Origin: Colius striatus
Lineage: Eukaryota > Chordata > Aves > Coliiformes > Coliidae
NCBI RefSeq assembly: GCF_028858725.1
Contig: NC_084771.1
Coordinates: forward strand, 11,374,915 to 11,438,914
Direction: 5' to 3'
DNA: 64,000 bases
The notes under the pieces were generated by a model, which was not told the origin of the DNA, ran no database searches, and worked only from the letters and a program-made list of their open reading frames with translations. Positions 48,590 through 59,082 of the stretch are shown piece by piece. A program made the position numbers and the translations under genes. Every line of letters begins with the position of its first letter. Positions within the stretch are counted from its first letter, which is position 1.

Positions 48590-48835
48590 AGCCCCTGCTA
48601 GAAACAGGCTGGAGGGTGAGTTCAGCCTCTGTTCAGAGAGCTGAGCTCCTCTCCCAGTGACAGGATAGGAGATGATTGAGCTGTAAGGAAGGGTATGGGG
48701 AAGTGTTCAAGGGCAGGCTGGATGAGGCTCAGAGAAACCTGGGCTAGTGGAAGGTGTCACTGCCCAGGGCAGGGGGCTGGAACCACATGAGCTTTAAGGT
48801 CGTTTCCAACACAAACCATGATGTCTGTGAGCTGG
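48590..48835 (+). mobile_element. Diverged CR1 3' fragment
   Basis: TGTTCAAGGGCAGGCTGGAT, CAGGGGGCTGGAACCACATG and TTTAAGGTCGTTTCCAACAC. Confidence 0.6.
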
Positions 48836-48989
48836 CTTCAAGGCAGGGCAGATGCTTTGGGACAGCCCGTGTGATTTGTACTGCTGCAAGGGCTGAAATA
48901 GGAAACCTCTCCTGGAAACGGTCAGGTGGGTTTGTTCTGCCCGGGTTGGCCTGGCAATCAAGCTCAGTGCTTCTGGCAAGGGCGGGAGG

Positions 48990-49370
48990 TCGCTTCTGGA
49001 GCACATGGCAGCTCTGCCCATCCCCTTCGGGACCCTCCGCTGTCAGAGCGACCAGCCGTGGCCCCGAGAGCCGCTGCAGGCAGTGCCCGGGGGGCTCAGC
49101 CCGGACCGGCCGCGGCCAGGGGCGGGACGAGGCTGGAGCCAGGCTGGGCTGGGACTGCCCTCGGCTCTGCCCTCGGGAGCACCGGCCGTCGCTGCCTGGG
49201 GCTCCGGAGCCTCGTCAGCCGCTGCAGCCCGACCTGTTGCTCAGGTCACGGCGGCGGCTAGCGCAGGGGCCGTTTTGAACGCGTGGCTGTTTGGAACTCC
49301 TTTGCCTCGCCAGATGCTGCCGTGCCGTCCTGCGGAGCTGCCGCGGACCAGCTGGCTGCTCCTTGCAGGT
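48990..49370 (+). promoter_or_regulatory. CpG island promoter of the Ig/5-TM gene
   Basis: CpG-dense, overlapping the signal-peptide exon. An in-frame ATG at 49005 would add 103 residues of low-complexity sequence; the downstream ATG at 49314 directly precedes a signal peptide and is preferred. Confidence 0.65.
49314..49368 (+). CDS. Ig/5-TM gene exon 1: signal peptide
   Basis: Encodes [18 protein letters not shown] plus one base, donor GCAG/GTAAAT. Joined to exon 2 it continues [12 protein letters not shown], giving a hydrophobic core with likely cleavage around residue 30. Confidence 0.7.
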
Positions 49371-52300
49371 AAATCATCCCCAGGCTGGGCGAGATCCGCC
49401 TGCGGGACAGATCCTTCCCCCGGCAAACCCTTCGGCGGGGCTTTGCAGCCCTGCGTGGGCATCTCTGCTTCAGGTGGCTTCAGACTTTTTTAGGTGGGTC
49501 AGAATGCTCGGCATGAAGGGGAAGCGTGTCTGCTTGGCTGCCCCAAAGCAGCTCAAGAGCTAAGAATGCTGCCAAGGCTAAAAGTCTACTGCAGGAAGCT
49601 TTATACTGGGGCTGACATAGGCAATGACAGCAGTTACTGCAGTTCTGGGGGCAGCCTCACCGCAGCCCTTCTGTGGGCACTGACTGCCTTGGAGAACAAA
49701 CATATAAAGATTTGTCAGGGTGAGCATCTAAACCAGAAGAGAAATGGATTGCAATCCACCCAGGGTTTCAGCAGTGGTGTCAGGGAGCTCTGAGGGTCTA
49801 TAGGATGAGCTTTGGCTGGTGCAGTTGTAAAAGATGCCTGTGATGAAGTATTTTGTCTTACTTGCAGCTACCAGTACTGCATGCCCTGCATCAAAAGTGG
49901 CCTTTTGTGGAGCAAGGGGACTTCTCAGTCAATAAGATTGTTTCTTCTCCCTGCATCTTGCAGCTGGGGGGGTGCATAGAGGCACACAAATAAACCCCCC
50001 TGGCTGTTTGTAAAGGCTGTGGGGGTGAGAAATGGAAATCATCAGATGAGCCTGACTTAGTGGGACTTGTTACACTTATTTTCTTCCTCACCTGAGAGAA
50101 ACCACCGGTGGGAGCAGAAGGGGCCATTTTCAGGGTTGTTTGCAGAGGTATCAGTGTAAATACAGGCAACCGTCTGCTGACAGGGGCAGGAACCAGGACA
50201 GGGTGGAGACAGCAGAGCAAACACAGCCTGTGCAGCCTCCCGAGGCACCAGCATCCCCCTGCCCAGCATCCTCCTGCCTCGGCTGCAGCGGGTCAGGGGC
50301 TGGGGCTGCGGGTGCATCGCTGCCGTGGGTCCCTCTCAGTGAGTCTCAGACCCGATGCTCCTGTGCAAGGGCCAAACTGACAGCTGTGGTGATGGGGAGA
50401 GGAGCTTGAGCTGAAATCCTGGTGCCTCCTTCACAGCAGCCTTTTAGCGGTATTGATGTTGCTACTGGCAATGCCCTGGACCTCTGCCTGGGTAGATAAA
50501 TACCCTTCCTCTGCTCTCTCTGCCTAGAGCTGGCTCCTTCCTAAGCCTCACTCTGCTTGTTTAACAAACTCATCTACCAAGACAGGACTGGAGTGGTGGT
50601 TTCTACCTGGGAGCTGTGACTGACCCACAGCAGCTCCTCAAGCTCCTGTTAGAGCCCAAGATGTGAAAAGCCAGAAAGTGCCATGTGTTCTGGGAGGGAA
50701 ACCCGTGTCCTGCTTTGCTGGGAGCCCCAAACAAGCCCAGGAACTGGGAATGAGCTGTGGAAATTAGGTCAGGATTAGAAGATCCCTTCAGAGTACAGCC
50801 TGGGAGGAAATGCCACCCAAATACACACAAAGTTGAGTAGAAAAAGCCCTCAGCCCTGCAAGTAGGTATCCCCAAGCCCCTGTGCTGTGTTGAGGCTCCA
50901 GCTGGGATGTCTCCCTTTGGGAGAGGCTGTGACCAAGCAGTTCAGGTGCCACATGAGTGTCCTTGGCACAGGGGGTACCAGAGGCTCTGCCCACTCATGC
51001 CAACTTGCTCTTTGTCCCTGGCTCCCCTTCCCTTTGCCATCCAGGGCTGCTGGTGCCTTTGCAAGAGGTGGTAGAAGCTGTGGGACCCCTCGAGAGAAAA
51101 GCTGTGGCTGTGGGGTCGTCAGTGCTGCTCCCTGGGCCAGGAAACATCACCCACAGCTACTGCATGTGGTGGGAGTACCTCAGTGGCAACAGCTCCCACC
51201 CCATCCTGCAGCACTGCAGGGGCTCACCCAGCCCAGCCATCCAGGAGCCCTACGTGGGACGGGTCAGCTTCCAGCCACCCACCGCGTCTCTCTTGCTGGA
51301 GGACGTCCAGGAAAGTGACAGTGGCATCTACAAAGCAACCATCGATGTGGGAGACAGGGAGAGCCTGGGAATCCTGCTGGAAGTGCTCAGTAAGTGATGG
51401 GAGTGAGAGGAGGGAGTGGGGTGATGGATGCAAGAGGAGCAGCCTGACAAAGGGGTTTGGAGAAGGGGTTTGAGCCGAGTCTAATGTGCCAATCATGGGT
51501 TTGTGGGAACTTGCTGTGAGTGGAGGCATCACCAGGGAGACCTTAGGAAGGGATTTCAAACCTGTTCTGGGGATAAGATCTGGAGGTGCTGCCCAAGGAG
51601 CCCTTCCAGGGCTGTTTGGCTGTGATGGAGGGCTGGGCCCCATCCTGGAAGGGCAATTTCCTCCCTCACTTCCCACGCTGAGTGCTGAGGGAGAGATGGG
51701 TGCTGAGTCCCTGCTGCTGCCTGCACAGAGCCCCTCTGACGCTCTTCCAAGGAGCTGAACCCAACAGGGTGGGCTTTATGGAGAAGTTCAGGATAAACTC
51801 CCTCCCCTGAGCCCCTGCTGAGGCTGTTTGCAGTTTGCAGGTGCCAGCTGCTGTGGCAGAGCCCCATGAAACAACAGCAGCTCCCTTCATGTGCTTTGGA
51901 GTTATCTTTGCTCTGCTCTAACACTGCTGCTGCCCTGATGGTGCCACAGCCCTTTCCCACCACATCTCCTTCCCACCACACACAAACCCAAGTGGGATTA
52001 GTGTCCTTTCTCTCTTTGTTCTCATTTCCTGACATGCTTTAAAACACCCTTTGTTGACTCAAATGCAATGAAAGCACTGAGAGACAGGAAAAAAAGCCCC
52101 AAGCCCAGAAAGTTGGGAGCAGCACAGGACCTCCCAGGGAAAGGCCCCTGCCATCACCCTGGTGCAGACTCAAGGGTGCTGTGGTGACACCTGCAGCCCA
52201 GATCCCAGCACAGACACTCAGCACAGATACTCCAAGTCATATGTGAGAGAAGTTCTGGTGTTTCTGTCCCCTCTCTGCAGGGCCTGTGTCTCGCCCTCGG

Positions 52301-55300
52301 CTCTGGAGCAGTGCCCTCATGGTCCAGGCTGCTGGTGAGGTGCTCTGTGAGGTGGGAGAGGGCAAGGTGGAAAGTATCACCTGGAAGAAGGATGGGCAGC
52401 CCCTTCCCCCAGACAGAGGTTTCCTCCTCTCCAGCAGCCTCAGTGTTTTGTACCTGAGGCCAGCGAAGAAATCAGACTGTGGCTCCTACTCCTGCAACGC
52501 CAGCAATGAGATAAGCTGGCAGGAAACCTCCTTCAACATCACCATTGCAGGTGATGGCTGCTGGGCTTTCACCCCTCTTCCTGCTCTCCATCCTTCCCTG
52601 CACACCCCTGCGTGGTTTTATTCCATCCCTCTACCTCCATCTTCCTCTCTTGAGGTTGTGGTCCCGGCAGCTCCCCATCACCACAGCTGGAATCTTGTGC
52701 CCAGTTCTGAGCCCCTCAGCTCAAGGACAGGGAAAGAGTTCAGCATAGAGCCACAAAGATGATGAAGGGAGTGGAGCATCTCCCTTGTGATGAAAGGCTG
52801 AGGGAGCTGGGGCTCTTTAGCTTGGAGGAGACTGAGGGGAATCAGATCAGATTCCAAAGAAACACAAGGACAAACTTCTTCCCTGTTTAGGTGAGGGAGC
52901 ACTGGAAGGGGCTGCCCAGATGGGCTGTGGAGTCTCCTTCTCTGGAGACATTCAAACCCACCTGGATGAGTTCCTGTGTGACCCACTCTAGGTGGTGCTG
53001 CTCTGGCAGGGGGGTTGCACTGGGTGAGTTTTCAAGGTCTCTTCCAACCCTTAAGAGTCTGTGATTCTGTGGTCACAGGCTGATCAGCAGCAGTTCCCAA
53101 TCCCTTCAGCACCAAACGCTGCTTTGGCCACCAAATGGCAAGTGAATTGATTCAGTCGTGGTGCAGGAGGAGCCCCAGGGCTCCCCAGAGCCCCTCACAC
53201 CCTGGCCCTGACCCCCAGCCCCTGGGGCTGCTTCTTTGCAGGTCTGTCCCCTCTCTTGCAGGATGCACTCAGGATCTCAGTGGTCGCCGTGGCCTTGGCC
53301 GTTGTCTCGACATGGGGATTGATTCTTCCTGTCTGCCAGTCTGAGAAGCTCCGAATCAGTGAGTCTGCAGCTGGGGAGCAGCAGAGCCCTCAGCTGATGG
53401 GGGAGAGTGAGGAGAGTTGCTGTGGGAAGAGCTGGCAATCAGCCACTTCCCTCTGCAGCCCTCTAAACACCTGGAAGGGCTTTGTAAGAGTAGAAAAACT
53501 TTCCTTAGCAAGGGGTGTTTTTACTCTGCTTTTACTCTGTCCTCAAGCTGGGTCAGATCCTGGCACTTCCCAGCCATTTTTGTTCTGGAGAGTTGAGGTG
53601 ATTAATTGATTGATTGATTGATGGATTCTCAGGAGCATGTTGTCATCACAAGACTCCATTTTTCAGAGAGTGTTTTTAACAGTACACTGTACTGGGGGCA
53701 CAAAGCCCCTTCCAGCCACTCACACTGAAGAGTTGAGCCAAACCCAAGGAGTCTGGCCAGGGATAACCCATCCCACAGCGTCCCACTGGGGGTTACCCTG
53801 AGGAAGGGGTGGGGGCTGGCATGGAACATAGCTAAAAGGTGGGTGTCAGGAGGTTGGGGCAGCACTTCTTTCTGTTGTATCCAGTGACAGGACAAGGGGT
53901 GATGGGAAGAAGCTGGAACACAAAAAGTTCCATTTAAACATAAGGAAGAACTATTTGACTGTTGAGGTGAGGGAGCCCTGGCCCAGGCTGCCCAGGGAGG
54001 GTGTGGAGGCTCCTGCTCTTGAGGTCTTCAAAACCCACCTGGACACATTCCTGTGTGACCTGATCTAGGTGACCCTGCTTCTGCAGGGGGTTGGACTGGA
54101 TGATCTCTAAAGGTCCCTTCCAACCCCCACCATTCTGTGACTCTGTGACACCCTGGGGGGAGTCACAGCAGTCACCCCATGCTGTCTGGTTGTCTAGGGG
54201 GGGAGCTGTGGAGGTGGCTCAGTGCCTACACCTGTGGGCTGGTGTGTGTGGCTTCCATGCTGGCAGGCACTGCTGGGATCCTCTGGATGCAGGAGGAAGG
54301 TAGGAGGTGGCTGCTGGGGCATTTTGGGGTGGGGGATGGTGCAGACCCTGTTCATTTCCTGTGGGCAAGGTGCAGCACTGCACAAACCATATGGGGTGAA
54401 GACCTCCAGGGACATGTAGAGTCCCACGGGGGGTCAGAGAGGAAGACAGGACTCAGAGAGGAGAGGGTCATTCCCCTCTGCCCACAGCCTTTTGCCAGAG
54501 CTAACTGAAGAGCAGTTAAGACAATCAAGAGAAGGGGAAGGGCTAAAATGGAGGGTTACAAACCAGTGAAGACAGATCCAAGCACTGGTACCCTGCCTTG
54601 CTCTGATTTCTTTCAGGCCCTTCTATTGCAATCATCCTGCCAGAAATTGCCCTCACCTATGTGATCGTGGTAACCTTCCTGGTCTCTGCCACTGTCCTCT
54701 TCCAGCCAACAATGTTCAGCCAACTGAAAAACAAAACAGGTGAGCTGTCTTCCCAAGGATCAGAGAATTGTAAGTTCCTGCAGTCCCAGCCCTCCCCTCA
54801 CTCTGCCCAGCCCAGCACTAACCCCTGGCCCTCAGCCCCTCAGCTTTGGAGCCCTCCAGGGCTGGGCACTCCCCCAGCTCCCTGGGCAGCCTGGCACAGG
54901 GGCTGACACCCCTCTCAGAGAAAAAGTTCTGCCTCAGCTCCAGTCTAACCAGGGGAGGTTCAGGCTGGATCTGAGGAGGAATTTCTTTGCTGCCAGGGCT
55001 GTCAGGCATTGGAAGGGGCTGCCCAGGGAGGTGCTGGAGTCACCATCCCTGGAGCAGTTTCAGACATGGGTGGATGTTGCACTGAGGGAAATGGGCTGGT
55101 GGTTGATAGGGCTGGGACAAAGGCTGCACTCCAGGAGCTTAAAGGTCTCTGCCAGCTGAAACCATTCTGTGATTCTATGATAAACCTCCCTTGGTGCAAC
55201 TGCAACCCATTTCCTCTTGTGCCATCATTCATTACCAGGGAGCAGAGACTGATTCCCACCTCACTCCAGCCTCCAGTGAGGGAGCTGCAGAGATGGCTCC

Positions 55301-56912
55301 TGTCTCCCCTCAGCCTCCTCTTCTCCAGGCTGAACACCCCCATTCCCCCAGCTTCTTCCTACCAGACTTGTGCTCCATTCCCTCTAGTGTCCATCTCTGA
55401 TGGCAGGAGGGAGACAAAACCAGCCCACAGGGGTTTTATTTTGCCCCAAAATCCCATCCTTAAACAAAAACTTTGGCTTCTGTGCTAACTGAGGCTCGTG
55501 GATTCCCAAGCAGGCCGTGGGTGAGGGCAGCCCCCACATCTCCTCACCCCTACTAACGTGGCTTTGCCATCTCCCCGGGCAGCACAGTGCACGTTGGGCT
55601 ACGCGGCTCCCGGAGGAGTGCTGGCAGTGCTGCTCACCACCACCTTCCTCATCAAGAACATCCACCACCGCCACGGTGAGAGGGGATGCTCCAGGGGCCA
55701 CGAGGGGCATTTGTCACCCCGAGCCTAAAGGTTGTCCACGGTACACAACCCCCAGAGCCCTTTCACTCAGCAGTTCAAGCTGCTCCAAACCAACAAACAG
55801 GGGCTTTGTGGGAAGGAGAAGCTTTGCTTTCGCAAAGCTCATTTCCAAACTGCTGTGTCTGTCTGTGTGTCTGTCTGTGTGTCTGTCTGTGTCTGTGTGC
55901 TGTGCCACAGCGGAGGGATGCTCGGAGCTGGCGGCTGTGACGGCTCTCGCGCTCAGCACCGCGGCTGTGGCAGCCCTCCCACTCCTCGCCATCTTTCTCT
56001 GCTGTAAGTCTCCTGCCTTTCCAAACACCTTGTATTCAGCAAGCTGCTTTCCCTCCACAATGGAGCTGTGGGAATTATGTAAGAGCTATTGGCTGGGCTG
56101 TGGTGAAGAGCCCAAGAGCGTTTCCCCTCCATGGGGAGCCCCAGATGCCATCCCCCGGGCACAGCAGCCCAGCCCTGTGCACAGTGCCACTCAGATGCTT
56201 TCTTCTCATCTCTTGGAACAGATTTATCCTTTCACAGATCACATGACTCAAGAATCACTGAGTGTTGCACAGACAAGGACAGGTATTGCCTTTTTCACTG
56301 TCTACTCATACTGTCGTGAAGGGAAAAGAGCAGCATGTGGCAACTAGCCCAGGCCTTGCTTAAGTCCCAGACCCCAAGAAAGGTGCAGCCCAGCACTGAC
56401 CTCTCAGCCTCTGATTTCACCCTGGGTTCAGTGGCAGCTCTGGGAGAGGGCCCCATCCAGCTAAATGCTTGAGCACCTGGCCAAATGTCCCCACAGATCT
56501 CTCCCTCTTGGCCTCTGCCTGAAGCCTTTAAGCCTGAATTGCTGCTGGTTTCATCCCAGTATGTCTGATTCCAGCCACGCTGGGCAAACCTGCAGGAAAG
56601 CTCTTGGAGCACTGCAACCTCACAGGCCTCAGATAGCTCCTCTTTGCCCCAAACCCTGCTGAGACACAGGGGAAGGAGTGTCCTACCCACAGCTATTTGT
56701 AGGCTCTTGCTGTGTCTTTGGGCCATGCAAGGGTGGGCACAGCAGAGCCTGTGATGCCAGCAATGCTCAGCACATCCCATCTCTACCTCTTCTTCCTTCC
56801 AGGTCCTTCAAAATGGCTCAGCTCAGCAGCAGAGACACTGCTTCCACCCCTTAGAGGTCAGGGAGTTTCTCACTTGGATGAGTTGATCCAAACCTCATTC
56901 TCCCAGGTTTAA
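49314..56912 (+). CDS. Unnamed two-Ig, five-transmembrane surface protein (nine exons)
   Basis: Exons: 49314-49368, 51045-51389, 52281-52550, 53242-53358, 54198-54299, 54617-54739, 55583-55675, 55911-56003 and 56803-56912. All junctions are GT-AG and phase 1; the sum is 1308 nt = 435 residues plus stop. Order: signal peptide (1-30), V-like domain (32-133), C2 domain (134-223; C156 and C205, W168), TM1 235-255, TM2 270-293, TM3 302-325, TM4 342-361, TM5 375-399, tail 400-435 without tyrosine. Sequons are N52, N67, N206 and N219. The Ig pair ([37 protein letters not shown]) resembles HEPACAM/SLAM proteins, which have a single TM. Five TMs after Ig recalls CD47, which has one Ig domain. Probably a surface receptor or adhesion protein; ligand unknown. 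I do not recognise a named orthologue. Confidence 0.82.
49369..51044 (+). other. Ig/5-TM intron 1
   Basis: No repeat or additional exon recognised. Confidence 0.6.
51045..51389 (+). CDS. Ig/5-TM gene exon 2: V-like Ig domain
   Basis: Residues 19-134. Pattern VGSSVLLPG (B strand without Cys), CMWWEY (C strand), [19 protein letters not shown] (E-F, no F Cys). Acceptor CATCCAG, donor CTCA/GTAAGT. Two cysteines, C58 and C76, are not at canonical positions. Confidence 0.85.
51390..52280 (+). other. Ig/5-TM intron 2
   Basis: Unique DNA; nothing recognised. Confidence 0.6.
52281..52550 (+). CDS. Ig/5-TM gene exon 3: C2 Ig domain
   Basis: Residues 134-224. PVSRPRL linker, B-strand C156, W168 in ITWKKDG, F-strand motif [11 protein letters not shown] with C205 and an extra C200. 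Acceptor CTCTGCAG, donor GCAG/GTGATG. Confidence 0.88.
52690..53075 (+). mobile_element. CR1 LINE 3' fragment
   Basis: Intron 3 copy: GTGCCCAGTTCTGAGCCCCT, GCTCTTTAGCTTGGAGGAGA and TTTTCAAGGTCTCTTCCAAC. Confidence 0.8.
53242..53358 (+). CDS. Ig/5-TM gene exon 4: TM1
   Basis: Residues 224-263. [10 protein letters not shown] stalk, then [20 protein letters not shown] and QSEKLRI. I used the acceptor TCTTTGCAG/GT at 53241/53242, because the nearer CTCTTGCAG would break the frame. Donor ATCA/GTGAGT. Confidence 0.8.
53840..54150 (+). mobile_element. CR1 LINE 3' fragment
   Basis: Intron 4 copy: AGTTCCATTTAAACATAAGG, GGCCCAGGCTGCCCAGGGAG, and CTAAAGGTCCCTTCCAACCC with CCATTCTGTGACTCTGTGA. Very similar to the copy at 41235-41757. 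Confidence 0.9.
54198..54299 (+). CDS. Ig/5-TM gene exon 5: TM2
   Basis: Residues 263-297: RGELWRW (cytosolic, basic), then [20 protein letters not shown] and ILWMQEE (acidic, outside). Acceptor TGTCTAG, donor GAAG/GTAGGA. Confidence 0.75.
54617..54739 (+). CDS. Ig/5-TM gene exon 6: TM3
   Basis: Residues 297-338: [29 protein letters not shown], then QLKNKT. Acceptor TTTCAG, donor ACAG/GTGAGC. Confidence 0.8.
54765..54950 (-). mobile_element. CR1, minus strand, left part of an interrupted copy
   Basis: Antisense CR1 (CCTGGGCAGCCTGGCACAGG, AGAAAAAGTTCTGCCTCAGC, TCCAGTCTAACC) that stops abruptly at about 54950 and resumes at 55181. Confidence 0.75.
54951..55180 (+). mobile_element. CR1 inserted into an older CR1
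   Basis: Plus-strand CR1 3' end (AGGGGAGGTTCAGGCTGGAT to CATTCTGTGATTCTATGA) lying between two halves of one minus-strand CR1; flanks CTAACC and TAAACC may be the target duplication. Confidence 0.8.
55181..55390 (-). mobile_element. CR1, minus strand, right part of the interrupted copy
   Basis: AAACCTCCCTTGGTGCAACT, CATTTCCTCTTGTGCCATC and CTCTTCTCCAGGCTGAACAC continue the antisense CR1 from 54950 without a gap. Confidence 0.8.
55583..55675 (+). CDS. Ig/5-TM gene exon 7: TM4
   Basis: Residues 338-369: [31 protein letters not shown]. Acceptor CCGGGCAG, donor CACG/GTGAGA. Confidence 0.75.
55858..55900. repeat. (CTGT)n-type microsatellite
   Basis: CTGTCTGTGTGTCTGTCTGT pattern repeated, immediately upstream of the exon 8 acceptor; it reaches into the polypyrimidine region. 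Confidence 0.85.
55911..56003 (+). CDS. Ig/5-TM gene exon 8: TM5
   Basis: Residues 369-400: AEGCSE (predicted outside loop with C372), then [20 protein letters not shown] and AIFLC. Acceptor GCCACAG, donor GCT/GTAAGT. Confidence 0.78.
56803..56912 (+). CDS. Ig/5-TM gene exon 9: cytoplasmic tail and stop
   Basis: Residues 400-435: [20 protein letters not shown], then [16 protein letters not shown] and TAA. No tyrosine, so no ITIM or ITSM. Poly(A) signal AATAAA at 56963-56968 only 51 nt after the stop. Confidence 0.75.
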
Positions 56913-57065
56913 CGGGTTCAGGGCGCTCGGTTTGAGTGGGTTTGCTCCGCTGCAGGACCTGTAATAAACAGCAACAAGATGAACTCATTTCTGCCTTTCA
57001 TTTTACCACAGGAATGGTGGTGTTTAAATGGTGGATGCATGTTTTTCCCTTCCTTTCTCTTTAAA

Positions 57066-57130
57066 ATCACGGAGTCATAGAATGGTAGGGGTTGGAAGGG
57101 ACCTTGGGTTTGGATAGAATCAGTCCTGTC
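57066..57130 (-). mobile_element. CR1 LINE 3' tip
   Basis: CATAGAATGGTAGGGGTTGG then AAGGGACCTTGGG, the antisense CR1 terminus. Confidence 0.7.
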
Positions 57131-58134
57131 AGTGCTTCAGGGGGGAAGTCTCCTTCCTGGCAGGCTCTGAACCTTGTATTGGGGGATGGGGGGTCTTCTT
57201 CCTTGTTTTTTTCCTGCCTGAACAGTGTCACACCTGCATCTCAGCCCCCTCCCTGCTTCTCCCCTTCCCACACAGACAAACAACAGCTCCTGGGCCTCTT
57301 GTGTCAAGAAAATAGGGGGAATTGCTGTTGCCTTCAGCAGGAGCCACTGCTTTCCATGGACTTCTCCCCAGCCCCTCCCAGGAGTGAAGAAAGGTGGAGA
57401 CAAAGAAAATAGACATTGAAATCCAAAGTAGGAGGGTTGGACTGTGTTGTTTTTTCCCCAGGGAAGCAGGGGAACTGCCACTTGCAGCTGAATCTCAGGC
57501 AGAGTGTTCAGAGGCTGGGGAAGTTTAAGGGACCTTGAGAGTCCCCTGAGGTCGTTACGGGCTTTGGTATCAGGTAATTGCATGAATCAAAGCAGGCAGG
57601 GAAGGGATGAAGTAACTCAGGGACCTTGTATCTTGGGCAAAATGACCTCATCCCATCAGGATGTCCATGTGATCTTTGGCTTCTTGCTGTCCTGGAGAGC
57701 AGCCTGCCTGGAGCCCAGCAGGAATTAACAGTTTACCCATTTCCATGGCCTTTTTTAAGCCCTTTTTTTCAGTTCTGACCTTCTGCAAAGACAACTGAGC
57801 CTCCCAGCCTGCCCAAAGGGATGGAAACACACAGAGTCTGATGGCTCCTGCCACTGCAATGGCAATTTTCTCCCTCCTACAAGCACTGGGGAGACAGGGG
57901 AATGTCCAGGATGGAAGTGGCTTTGCTGGGAGCATGGGCCATTGTTATCTGCCTCTGGAGCCTTATGTCCTGCGTTTTGTTGCCCTGGCTGCAGTGAGTA
58001 TGAATCACGGATTGACTTTGTGTTTGCTTAGCCCTTGTCAGCAGAGGCTCTGACTTTTCTGTAATACCATTAAGGTTAAAAAAACCCTCAAAGTGTCTGA
58101 TTTAATCTAGCAGGCACAGCCAGGCAGCTTAGGG

Positions 58135-58650
58135 TGTATGGTTGCTCAGGACTGTGGCCAGATGGCTTTTGAATGCTGATAAGGATGCAGACTCCACAGC
58201 CTCTCTGGGCAACCTGTGCCAGCACTGGGTCACCCTCACAGCAAGGCAGTGTTTTCCTCTATTTGGGCTGACTTTCCTTTTTAATGTGTGCCCATCAGCT
58301 CTGGCTCCTCCTTCATTACAATCCCCTTTTGATATTTATCTCCCTTCACAAGACACCCACTGAGCCTCCTCTCCTCCCAGCTGGATGCTCCCTGATGAGA
58401 ACCGCATGCTGGACTCTCTCCAGTAAGAAACAGTGGGGCCAGCAGGACCAGGGTAGTGATTATCCTTCATGATGGGTGCCTGGGGCTGTTCCTCCCGTTG
58501 AACAGCACATTTCTGCAGGCTGGTTAGGTCCCTCTGTAAGGCAGCACGACCCTTGGGTGTACCAGCCACTCCTCCTGGCTCAGTAGCACCAGCAAACTGG
58601 CTGAGCGTGCCTCTAAACCTTCCTCCTGGTCATTAGGGTTAAACAGACTA
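58135..58650 (-). mobile_element. CR1 LINE 3' fragment
   Basis: Antisense CR1: GCAGACTCCACAGCCTCTCT, GGGCAACCTGTGCCAGCACT, and TGAGCCTCCTCTCCTCCCAG, with GGTTAGGTCCCTCTGTAAGG further in. Confidence 0.8.
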
Positions 58651-58744
58651 ACCTCACTACCCTGCACCAGGATGCACTCTCAGCAGCAGTAAGCCCCCCA
58701 AGCCTGGCTGCTCAGCCACTTTTCAGTCCCTGCCACTGCTACTG

Positions 58745-59082
58745 CTTAGCTGAAACAGCTCTCTGATGAGGAAAAGCTGGGGGACCTGGGGCTGTTCAGC
58801 CTGCTCCCAGGTTACAAGTGACAAAACAAGAGGAAATGGGCTCAAGTTGCTCCAGGGGAGGCTTAGACTGGAGATTAGGAAGAATGTTTTTCCTGTGAGG
58901 GCTATTAAACATTGGCCCAGGCTGCCCAGGTAGGGGGTAGAGGCCCCAGCTCAGGAGATATTTAAAAGCCGTGTAGCTGAGGTGCTGAAGGACATGGGCT
59001 AGGGATGGGTGTGGCAGTGCGAGGTGTTTGGATTTGATGATCTTTAAGGTCTTTCCTAACTGACATGAGTCTATGATTCACC
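58745..59082 (+). mobile_element. CR1 LINE 3' fragment
   Basis: GGGGCTGTTCAGCCTGCTCC, GCTCAAGTTGCTCCAGGGGA, GATTTGATGATCTTTAAGGT and CATGAGTCTATGATTC. Confidence 0.85.

Noticed and set aside
49005-49313. In-frame upstream ATG extending the Ig/5-TM protein by 103 residues
   Set aside because: The extension is low complexity and would bury the signal peptide; the ATG at 49314 fits a secreted-domain protein better.
53273-53358. Nearer acceptor (CTCTTGCAG) for the TM1 exon
   Set aside because: It would shift the frame relative to the phase-1 C2 exon; the acceptor 31 nt upstream keeps it.
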